A stretch of 15,133 nucleotides of DNA from JAMHZE01 sp964424715 (GCA_964424715.1 CAYRJW010000034.1:1-15133); one strand, 5' to 3'. Shown: positions 9,171-14,976, counted from the first letter of the stretch. The notes: generated by a model not told the origin, from the letters alone. Translations and numbers: made by a program.

Positions 9171-9211
9171 TTAAAAATCCTTACTTATAATATATATAGT
9201 CCGGTAAAAAT

Positions 9212-9241
9212 TATGGTTTTCTATGGGACATTATGGGAAGT
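9212..9241 (+). promoter_or_regulatory. mraZ: Three 10-bp-phased TATGG repeats, probable MraZ operator
   Basis: TATGG recurs at 9212, 9222 and 9232 (TATGGTTTTC, TATGGGACAT, TATGGGAAGT), with a further TGG near 9255 and TGGGA at 9287. Known MraZ operators are direct TGGGN repeats spaced by 5 nt, i.e. a 10-bp period, just upstream of mraZ. That matches here, except that the repeats read on the strand opposite to mraZ transcription. An AT-rich stretch containing TATATATATTATAA lies between the repeats and the mraZ start and could hold the -10 element. Confidence 0.55.
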
Positions 9242-9319
9242 TACCCCTATCTTATGGTAAAATCAAGGTAAATTATTAATATTATGTGGGATTATGAGAT
9301 TATTACGGACGAACAGACA

Positions 9320-9356
9320 AAAAAATACCGGCCTTAGGGGGTAAGGCCGGTATTTG
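9320..9356 (-). terminator. Rho-independent terminator of the first lipoprotein gene
   Basis: Perfect 14-bp inverted repeat: AAATACCGGCCTTA (9323-9336) and TAAGGCCGGTATTT (9342-9355) around a five-base loop. Read on the minus strand, the GC-rich stem runs into seven T residues; on the plus strand no T-run follows. It starts about 14 bases after the stop of the lipoprotein gene and insulates the mraZ operon from read-through. Confidence 0.9.
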
Positions 9357-9370
9357 TTCCTTGCACAAAA

Positions 9371-9751
9371 CTAGAATTTCATTGAGAATTCCACGTTCAG
9401 GCCTTTCTTCTTTTTGTCGACACCGAAATTAACGGCGGTCTCATCAAAGAAGGATTTATCTTTGTTATCGCTGGTGAACACAGTGGTTTCCGCGAAGAAC
9501 CTTGATTTATCGCGCTTCAGGTTGAATACACGGCTGCCATCATCCTCATCGGTCTTTTTGCTGAAATTATTCATGGTCAGTGTGCCGAGGGTCTTGACCC
9601 TTCTGGCCTCGCCAAAATTAGTATAGACGAGTTCATCTATATCGCCCTCATAGCCCTGCGTTGCTATAAGCTCACTCCTGTCGGCGAAATCGAGGGAGGC
9701 GCAAGCTCCAAGGCCGATGGTCAATAGAGTGAATGTTACTAATTTTTTCAT
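9371..9751 (-). CDS. Small lipoprotein of unknown function, paralogue 1
   Basis: 126 residues, family not recognised. A lipoprotein signal peptide ends in LGAC with the lipidated Cys at 17, so it is expected to be membrane-anchored in the envelope. The mature part begins with FADRSEL and ends with GVDKKKKGLNVEFSMKF. It aligns over almost its whole length with the lipoprotein at 10713-11102: shared FADR(S/T)EL, TLG(T/E)LT, KSRF(F/Y)AET, SDNK(D/E)KSFFDE, GVDKK(K/T)KG(L/M)NVE and a terminal KF. AAGGA lies 4 bases before the ATG. A strong terminator follows, and a CtrA-type box lies about 36 bases upstream of the start. Charge is high and there is no other transmembrane segment. The final alternating strand ending in Phe resembles an outer-membrane beta-signal, but the protein is small for a barrel. 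Confidence 0.8.
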   Translation of the reverse strand: MKKLVTFTLLTIGLGACASLDFADRSELIATQGYEGDIDELVYTNFGEARRVKTLGTLTMNNFSKKTDEDDGSRVFNLKRDKSRFFAETTVFTSDNKDKSFFDETAVNFGVDKKKKGLNVEFSMKF

Positions 9752-9786
9752 ATATCCTTAAAAATTAATAAGAAGTTTAATTATTT

Positions 9787-9801
9787 TAACCTTATCTTAA
9801 C
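9787..9801. promoter_or_regulatory. CtrA-type box TTAA-N7-TTAA
   Basis: TTAACCTTATCTTAA matches the full CtrA consensus (TTAA, seven bases, TTAA) of alphaproteobacteria, including the common CC after the first half. It lies about 36 bases before the lipoprotein ATG at 9751. AT-rich context makes chance matches possible. Confidence 0.45.
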
Positions 9802-10020
9802 ATGTTATTGCGATAATGTCACGCACTAACTGCAATTTTATGGATTGTCACATCGAGAACAATACATTGAATTATATAAATAATTCATATAATTTTAGTT
9901 AGTTAAAAATCGAACTAATATATATTTTTGTGCTGGATTTGATACAGATAATATGCTATTATAATTGAAGCTTGCAGGTCTCCAAATGGCCTTCCTTTTG
10001 TAATTATATTTTAAGGAAAA

Positions 10021-10035
10021 TTAATGAATTATTAA
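10021..10035. promoter_or_regulatory. Second CtrA-type box TTAA-N7-TTAA
   Basis: TTAATGAATTATTAA has the same TTAA-N7-TTAA spacing and lies about 105 bases before the GTG start of the plus-strand gene. The flanks are very AT-rich with several more TTAA words, so this one is weaker than the box at 9787. Confidence 0.3.
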
Positions 10036-10139
10036 TCTTCTTGTTTAAATTCGTTTAAAGTTAATTAAGCCACAGAAAAAATTAATTATATCGTTTTCTA
10101 CTGTGAATTTCCTGATTTGGTTTCAGATAGGATATTCAA

Positions 10140-10712
10140 GTGCTAGAATCCGGGGATAACATTGAGAGATTTGTGCCATCATCAGTTTCAAATAATTCAG
10201 GATTCTCATACCTCAACCAGCTGCAGGATCTATATTCCAAGCCTTATAAAGGCACCAACCATGTTGGCGATATCCTTGCCAACACAATAAATGATACTGC
10301 TACAGAAGGCGTGAAGAATATCGTTTCTGAAACGCAGGATGTCACCTCGCTTTCTGCCGATGCGCTGAAGATATTGCAGAACCTTAATTCTGGAAAGGAT
10401 GATAATAATGTAATATCAAAACTACTCGGCGGTAGCGGCGGCGGTAATGCGATCTCGGAACTTCTGGGCGGTACCGGCAGCGATAACGGCATAGCTGAAT
10501 TATTCAATTCGTCCTTCGCTGCAGATCCTTTAAGCAAGGCGATCTTAAGCCAGGCGACCGCTAACATTAAACAGTCGGGCACCAACCTGCTGAAGCAGGA
10601 GCGCTCAGAAGGTGCTGCTGCCAATGATCCTATACAGAAGGTTCTTAAGGCGTATCAGGCGTATAATAACAATGATAATTCTTCTGCAAAAGTGGTTGAT
10701 GAGGTTGCGTAG
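10140..10712 (+). CDS. Unrecognised Asn/Ser/Gly-rich protein with three 13-residue repeats
   Basis: 190 residues, family not recognised. GTG start, with AGGA about 8 bases upstream; no upstream in-frame ATG fits better. There is no signal peptide, transmembrane segment or cysteine, so it is either cytosolic or exported by a route with no N-terminal signal. Residues 90-128 are three in-register 13-mers, N-x-I-S/A-K/E-L-L/F followed by a Gly-rich spacer: NVISKLLGGSGGG, NAISELLGGTGSD, NGIAELFNSSFAA. They are flanked by probable helices (about 50-82 and 129-172). The only complete plus-strand gene in the window. Its stop TAG directly abuts the stop of the minus-strand lipoprotein. The ribosome-binding site, the repeats and the length favour a real gene over the 126-codon antisense frame inside it. 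Confidence 0.65.
   Translation: MLESGDNIERFVPSSVSNNSGFSYLNQLQDLYSKPYKGTNHVGDILANTINDTATEGVKNIVSETQDVTSLSADALKILQNLNSGKDDNNVISKLLGGSGGGNAISELLGGTGSDNGIAELFNSSFAADPLSKAILSQATANIKQSGTNLLKQERSEGAAANDPIQKVLKAYQAYNNNDNSSAKVVDEVA
10407..10523 (+). repeat. Three tandem 39-bp coding repeats
   Basis: Units at 10407-10445, 10446-10484 and 10485-10523 encode N-x-I-S/A-K/E-L-L/F plus a Gly/Ser linker. The DNA of the units has diverged more than the protein pattern (for example CTACTC, CTTCTG and TTATTC for the Leu-Leu/Phe pair), which suggests an old duplication kept by selection on the protein. Confidence 0.6.
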
Positions 10713-11102
10713 CTAGAATTTGAATGACAATTCTACATTCATCCCTTTGGTCTTCTTATCTACACCCATATTAAAAATTCCTTCATCGAAGAATGATTTT
10801 TCTTTGTTATCGCTCTGGAATAAGCTGGTTTCGGCGTAGAACCGGGATTTCATCCGTTTAAATCCTATAACAGTTGCTGCTTCGGAGGAATCAAGGTCAG
10901 ACTTACCGAGTGTAAGTTCGCCAAGTGTACGGGTAGGTTTTATTATCCCATATTCAAAATAGCGCAGGCTATCCAGGCTCTCTTCGCCTCTTAATTCGGC
11001 GAGTTCGGTGCGGTCTGCGAAGCTCATTTCAGAGGTGGAACAGGCGCTTAATCCTGAGGCCGCTAGTATTATAACTAAATATTTGCTTGCCAGTTTTTTC
11101 AT
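10713..11102 (-). CDS. Small lipoprotein of unknown function, paralogue 2
   Basis: 129 residues from the ATG at 11102. An in-frame GTG at 11114 would add four residues (VGGV), but that triplet is part of the Shine-Dalgarno stretch GTGGGAGGTG, so the ATG is preferred. The signal peptide ends in LSAC with the lipidated Cys at 21. Mature part: FADRTELAELRGEE, TLGELTLGKSDLD, KSRFYAETSLFQSDNKEKSF, then GVDKKTKGMNVELSFKF. It is clearly paralogous to the lipoprotein at 9371-9751; the N-terminal third and the middle differ most. Family and function are not recognised. Preceded by a long structured leader that would hide its ribosome-binding site, so expression may be controlled at translation. Confidence 0.8.
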   Translation of the reverse strand: MKKLASKYLVIILAASGLSACSTSEMSFADRTELAELRGEESLDSLRYFEYGIIKPTRTLGELTLGKSDLDSSEAATVIGFKRMKSRFYAETSLFQSDNKEKSFFDEGIFNMGVDKKTKGMNVELSFKF

Positions 11103-11106
11103 AACA

Positions 11107-11309
11107 CCTCCCACGGTAGGGGTTAAGTTAACAAATTCAGAAATAGAATTTCGGAATACTACTAACTTAACCCTTTTATCCCATGAACCGGACAGGAGTT
11201 GAGGGGGGAACTCCTGCCGGCTTTGGAATATATCTTTAAAAACAATTGTTCTTAAAGCTTACCTTCAAGGTACGCTCAAGCGGATAAATATTCCATACCG
11301 AGTGGGAGG
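11107..11309 (-). promoter_or_regulatory. Structured leader RNA that can sequester the lipoprotein ribosome-binding site
   Basis: Nested helices found by eye. P1: TACC (11296-11299) plus GTGGGAGG (11302-11309) pair with CCTCCCACGGTA (11107-11118), 12 bp with a 2-nt bulge. One P1 strand is the Shine-Dalgarno of the lipoprotein gene. P2: GGGTTAAGTTA (11120-11130) with TAACTTAACCC (11163-11173), 11 bp, capped by AAATTC/GAATTT (11133-11151). P3: CCGG-CAGGAGTT/AACTCCTG-CCGG (11188-11220), 12 bp with one bulge. P4: TGGAATAT (11224-11231) with ATATTCCA (11288-11295), 8 bp, enclosing three hairpins at 11234-11257, 11260-11272 and 11273-11282. All helices nest without conflict. Two positions are A-C mismatches on the plus strand but G-U pairs on the minus strand (11131/11162 and 11240/11251), which favours the minus strand. 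No known riboswitch class was recognised. Confidence 0.65.
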
Positions 11310-11323
11310 GGGGAAATAAAAAT

Positions 11324-11329
11324 ATTATA
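11324..11329 (-). promoter_or_regulatory. -10 element of a promoter for the structured leader
   Basis: On the minus strand TATAAT lies just after the ilvB stop. Transcription starting about 7 bases later (near 11317) would begin immediately before the 5' arm of the closing helix. No good -35 hexamer is visible at 16-18 bases; CAATCA is the best. The promoter may be activator-dependent, or ilvB read-through may supply the transcript. Confidence 0.45.
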
Positions 11330-11339
11330 AGTTCAGGGA

Positions 11340-13130
11340 TCAGACCTGATTGGCCGCATCGGCCTTATCAACCTTGATATCCGGAGAATCCGGGTTCAGT
11401 TTCATTTCGTAATGTGCAGCGCCGGCCGGGATCATCGGGTAGACATTTTCCGCTTTGTCGGTCAGCATATCCATTACTACCGGGCCATCATGTTCAAGCA
11501 TTTGTTTCAATGCAGATTCAACATCGTTTGGTTTTTCGCAGCGAATACCTTTCATGCCATAGCTTTCAGCCATTTTAACGAAATCAGGCAGGGCATCCAT
11601 GTAGCTTTCGGATTTGCGGTCACCGTGGAAAAGTTCCTGCCACTGGCGAACCATACCCATATAACCGTTATTCATGATAAGCAGTTTTACCGGCAGGCGA
11701 TATTGAACAATGGTTGAAAGTTCCTGTATATTCATCATGATGGAAGCTTCGCCGGAAACGCACACAACTGTTTTACCCGGATGTGCTATCTGCACGCCAA
11801 GCGCCGCAGGCAGGCCATAGCCCATTGTGCCGAGGCCACCGGAGGTCATCCAGCGGTTCGGTTTGTTGAAATCGAGATATTGGGCGGCCCACATCTGGTG
11901 CTGGCCGACATCGGTGGTAACGAAATAATCTTTTTCTTTTTGCAGAATATTGTTCAGAGTATCCAGAACATATTGCGGACGCGGAACTTTTACTGATGGC
12001 TTATAACCAAATGAATTGAATGCACGCCATTCCTCGATCTGCTTCCACCATTTTTTGAGGGCTAGTTCATCGGCCTTGCAGTTCTGTTTTTTCCATTCAT
12101 CGATAAGCTGCTGCAATACATGTTCGGCATTGCCTACAACCTGCAGATCAACCTTGATATTTTTATTCATTGAGGATGGATCGATATCGACATGAATTTT
12201 TTTCGAGCCGACGGAGAACATATCTTTTTTGCCGGTGATACGGTCATCGAACCTTGCGCCGATATTTATCATCACATCGCATTTTGCCATGCACATATTG
12301 GCTTCCATGCTGCCGTGCATGCCTAGCATTTTCAGGAATTGCTTATCGCTGGTAGGGAATGCGCCAAGTCCCATAAGGGTGCTGGTGATAGGGAAACCGG
12401 TGAGTTTTACCAGTTCAGCAAGTAATGCGCAGGCCTTCGGGCCGGAATTTATCAGTCCGCCGCCAGTATAGAATACTGGCTGTTTCGCCTCGGACATTAA
12501 TTTGATAGCGTGCTTTATCGCCTCCGGGTCTGCCTTTGTTGCTGGCCTGTATGAGCGGTGGGCTTTTAGTTTTGTGTCATCGGAATATTGCGCTTCTTTA
12601 AGCTGGATATCCTTTGGAAGATCTATCACCACAGGGCCGGGGCGGCCAGATTTGGCTACATAGAAGGCTTCGCGGATGGTATTCTGTAATTTTGAGGCAT
12701 CCTTCACCAGATAATTATGCTTGGTGCAATGCATGGTAATGCCTACAGTATCAGCCTCCTGAAAGGCATCGGAGCCGATAAGGTGGGTTGCGACCTGTCC
12801 GGTTATGCAGACAAGCGGGATGGAATCCAGCATGGCATCGGTAAGGGCGGTAACGGTATTAGTGGCGCCTGGCCCGGAGGTTACAAGAATAACGCCAACC
12901 TTGCCGGTGGAACGCGCATAGCCTTCGGCCGCGTGTCCTGCGCCTTGTTCATGACGTACAAGGATATGGCGAATTTTATCCTGCTTGAAGATGGCATCGT
13001 AAATTGGCAGCACCGCGCCGCCGGGATAACCGAATATAACTTCAACCCCTTCCTCAAAAAGTGTATTAAGAAGCAGCTCAGAGCCGTTCTGTGCTTCCGG
13101 GAATGGCAGGTCTTTTTTTGCTATTGGCAT
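11340..13130 (-). CDS. ilvB: Acetolactate synthase large (catalytic) subunit
   Basis: 596 residues, full length. Catalyses the ThDP-dependent condensation of pyruvate with pyruvate or 2-ketobutyrate, the first common step of branched-chain amino acid synthesis. Seen: FGYPGGAVLPIYDA (33-46), catalytic Glu61 in HEQGAGHAAEGYAR, the central FAD-type domain (about 200-340), and the ThDP domain with GGLGTMGYGLPAALG (431-445) and MNNGYMGMVRQWQE (486-499). In the metal/ThDP motif the usual GDGS/GDAS reads GEAS (460-463), so the Mg-ligand Asp is Glu461 while Asn488 is kept. No small subunit gene (ilvH/ilvN) or ilvC follows; a lipoprotein leader does. It lies 74 bases after virB9 with no clear Shine-Dalgarno; TTGTAT and CATAAT in that gap form only a weak promoter candidate. 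Confidence 0.95.
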   Translation of the reverse strand: MPIAKKDLPFPEAQNGSELLLNTLFEEGVEVIFGYPGGAVLPIYDAIFKQDKIRHILVRHEQGAGHAAEGYARSTGKVGVILVTSGPGATNTVTALTDAMLDSIPLVCITGQVATHLIGSDAFQEADTVGITMHCTKHNYLVKDASKLQNTIREAFYVAKSGRPGPVVIDLPKDIQLKEAQYSDDTKLKAHRSYRPATKADPEAIKHAIKLMSEAKQPVFYTGGGLINSGPKACALLAELVKLTGFPITSTLMGLGAFPTSDKQFLKMLGMHGSMEANMCMAKCDVMINIGARFDDRITGKKDMFSVGSKKIHVDIDPSSMNKNIKVDLQVVGNAEHVLQQLIDEWKKQNCKADELALKKWWKQIEEWRAFNSFGYKPSVKVPRPQYVLDTLNNILQKEKDYFVTTDVGQHQMWAAQYLDFNKPNRWMTSGGLGTMGYGLPAALGVQIAHPGKTVVCVSGEASIMMNIQELSTIVQYRLPVKLLIMNNGYMGMVRQWQELFHGDRKSESYMDALPDFVKMAESYGMKGIRCEKPNDVESALKQMLEHDGPVVMDMLTDKAENVYPMIPAGAAHYEMKLNPDSPDIKVDKADAANQV

Positions 13131-13204
13131 AATAAATATAAAAATCAGGTTAGATTATTATGTGAAAATATCGGCAAATACAAGCGTTTTGTGCAGGTTA
13201 AGGC

Positions 13205-14026
13205 CTAGAATATACCGAAGAACGAGGTTCCCTTGTTCTTATCCGTGGTGCGTTCCAGAGGCTTAGCTTCGTTGAATACGCAGGCGAGTTGGCTGCCCAT
13301 GCGCAGGGTGAACTGGCTGGTGACCATTTCCACCACCACATAACCATTATCAGAGACGCGGAAGTTTATGAGAGCCTCGTTGCCATCAGGCAGAACCTGG
13401 AATATGGCGGGATAGTCGGCGTTTATATCCTTGAATTTGAGATAGGTGAATTCGCCATCATCGAATACTTCGATAGGGGCGATATCCTTGGAGCCGCTCA
13501 TGGTATATTTCATGTTGAGCTTGGCGCTGTCCTTGGCAGGGTCTGGCACATAACTTACCTGCTTGAAATCGCCGGAAAGATCCATAAAGCCGGCATTATT
13601 GGTAGCGGTTACAGTATCAGGATAGTTGAATTTCGTGGCAAATACCAGTTCCGGGTCATCGATCTTCTCAACTTCCTTGGAATACATCTCGAAGTAATAG
13701 GTGCGTTTATTGGTTATTATCACCATGTTGGTAACGGCATCAACCTCAATAGGTTTTAGAAAAATAGTGCTGCCCTGCGGGTTTATCTGCCAGCCGGTGG
13801 AATCACCCATGGTGATGCTCAGGAATTTTTCCTTCGGGTCGAAATCAATACGGGCGGCATAGCGCAGGTAACCGGTATATTCAAAAACGGTGTTGGGCTG
13901 GTAGGTGAAGGCGCGCAGGCGGCTATCACCCGGAAGTGGAACGCTTTTTTGCGCAGCAAAAGATGCGTTGGCACAGAATAATATGGCAAGGGCCAATATA
14001 TAATTAATCGATCTTCCTGCTTTCAT
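13205..14026 (-). CDS. virB9: Type IV secretion protein VirB9
   Basis: 273 residues with a Sec signal peptide (1-24, ending SFA). VirB9 forms the outer-membrane core ring of VirB/D4 type IV secretion with VirB7 and VirB10. Typical N-domain stretch: SITMGDSTGWQINPQGSTIF (70-89) and DAVTNMVIITNKRTYYFEM (96-114). Typical C-domain: VFDDGEFTYLKFKD (187-200), the QVLPDGNEALINFRV segment, and LRMGSQLACVFNEA (241-254) with Cys249. The start lies inside the virB8 3' end, a 23-base overlap. virB10, virB11 and virD4 do not follow; ilvB does. Confidence 0.93.
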   Translation of the reverse strand: MKAGRSINYILALAILFCANASFAAQKSVPLPGDSRLRAFTYQPNTVFEYTGYLRYAARIDFDPKEKFLSITMGDSTGWQINPQGSTIFLKPIEVDAVTNMVIITNKRTYYFEMYSKEVEKIDDPELVFATKFNYPDTVTATNNAGFMDLSGDFKQVSYVPDPAKDSAKLNMKYTMSGSKDIAPIEVFDDGEFTYLKFKDINADYPAIFQVLPDGNEALINFRVSDNGYVVVEMVTSQFTLRMGSQLACVFNEAKPLERTTDKNKGTSFFGIF

Positions 14027-14795
14027 AGCTTAAAACCTTGAAATTGAACGGGCTGAAATCCTTTTCCTCATAGTTATATAGTATTGTCTGAAAAGACAAG
14101 ATAATCTTGGCCTGCCAGCGTGATTTGTTCTGTGTGCCGGTCACCGCTCTTTCGATGGCATCAAAATTCACAGTAAGCTGGTAGTTCCTTATGTCTTTGC
14201 TCTTGTTCTTATCATCGCTGAAAAGCGGGGTTATCATGGTGGTGGCGTTATATGGCGCTATCTCCGCCGTTGCGGTATCAACGATTATTTTGCGGGAGAT
14301 TTTCTTTTTATATTTTAATATTATGCTGTCGGAATTGCGGATGGATATCTTATCGAGGTAATAGGTATTTATATCATCGGAGGCGAGGGATTCTATCATG
14401 TTCTTGTTGATGCGCAGTTTCTTGAAATTATCGCGGTAGTCATAACTTTCAATGGCCTCAACAAAACGCCCGGCGAAATATTTTATCAGAACCTCATTAA
14501 CATCGAATTTTTTTTCGCTGTTGCCGAGATAGGTTATCTTGGTGGAAAAATCCGCGGCGCTGGTAATGGTAGCCTTTATCGGCAGGCTTTTTTTGATCGG
14601 CAGGATGGATTTATAATAGGTGAACAGGAAACTGAATAATATCACGAAACATAATATCATCAGCAGCAGATATGCCCTTTCGATGAAGTGGTATTCATAT
14701 TTTTTGATGTACCAGTCACGCGCCTCGTGGAAATATTCACCCGATTCTATCTTTTCGGCCAGTTCGCGGTAATGTTGTTTAAGATTATTATCCAT
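14004..14795 (-). CDS. virB8: Type IV secretion inner-membrane protein VirB8
   Basis: 263 residues, bitopic: a cytoplasmic N-tail, one transmembrane helix (about 41-61) and a periplasmic NTF2-like domain. The ESGEYFHEARDWYIKKYEYH stretch followed by an ERAY-type motif before the helix is characteristic of Rickettsiales-type VirB8. The C-terminal part (SRWQAKIILSFQTILYNYEE, 224-243) carries the usual final strands. VirB8 is an assembly platform that contacts VirB9, VirB10 and VirB6. No Shine-Dalgarno is visible before its ATG. A small hairpin CCCTG/CAGGG (14817-14830) lies about 20 bases upstream. Confidence 0.88.
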   Translation of the reverse strand: MDNNLKQHYRELAEKIESGEYFHEARDWYIKKYEYHFIERAYLLLMILCFVILFSFLFTYYKSILPIKKSLPIKATITSAADFSTKITYLGNSEKKFDVNEVLIKYFAGRFVEAIESYDYRDNFKKLRINKNMIESLASDDINTYYLDKISIRNSDSIILKYKKKISRKIIVDTATAEIAPYNATTMITPLFSDDKNKSKDIRNYQLTVNFDAIERAVTGTQNKSRWQAKIILSFQTILYNYEEKDFSPFNFKVLSYESRKID

Positions 14796-14976
14796 TCATT
14801 ATATATAGTTTTACAGCCCTGCTTTCAGGGGTATCAGCATTTTTAACAGCAAAATTCAAAAAAGAACAATCTTATAAAATGTTAACGATACAATTTGATT
14901 GTTAATGTTACAAAATATGGTTAACTTCCCACTAAAGCGTATAATAGCATATTTAGAGAAAATATGTAAATTTTTA

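Larger units (their letters stand above)
9752..10139. other. 388-base AT-rich intergenic region between divergent genes
   Basis: It separates the minus-strand lipoprotein from the plus-strand repeat gene and must carry promoters for both. Visible elements: CtrA-type boxes at 9787-9801 and 10021-10035 (listed separately); an 8-bp AT hairpin TGAATTAT/ATAATTCA (9868-9887); TTGATA (9939-9944) and TATAAT (9960-9965) on the plus strand with a short 15-base spacer, a weak promoter candidate for the plus gene; a small hairpin AGGTC/GGCCT (9976-9992) followed by a short T-run; TTTAAA-TTCG-TTTAAA (10044-10059); and CACAG/CTGTG (10071-10105). No tRNA or coding frame with a ribosome-binding site was found. 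Confidence 0.6.

Noticed and set aside
9939..9965. TTGATA / TATAAT as a firm promoter for the plus-strand repeat gene
   Set aside because: The 15-base spacer is shorter than the usual 16-18; mentioned only as a weak candidate in the intergenic entry.
10244..10624. 126-codon minus-strand open frame inside the repeat gene
   Set aside because: No ribosome-binding site, Pro/Ser-rich composition typical of an antisense frame, and the plus-strand frame has a Shine-Dalgarno and a meaningful protein repeat.
11119..11173. 11-bp inverted repeat followed by TTTT on the plus strand as a terminator
   Set aside because: The 32-nt apical region is too large, the stem is AT-rich, and it nests in the larger minus-strand structure instead.
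11188..11220. GC-rich hairpin as an intrinsic terminator for ilvB
   Set aside because: No T-run follows on the minus strand (TTCATGGG) or the plus strand (CTTTGG).
11224..11295. Cloverleaf-like fold (closing stem plus three hairpins) resembling a tRNA
   Set aside because: The first arm is 24 nt with a near-perfect palindrome, there is no anticodon loop geometry, no TTCRA T-loop and no CCA or normal discriminator on either strand. Kept only as part of the leader RNA.
14817..14830. Hairpin CCCTG/CAGGG upstream of virB8 as a terminator or riboswitch
   Set aside because: Only 5 bp, no T-run, and no larger structure around it.
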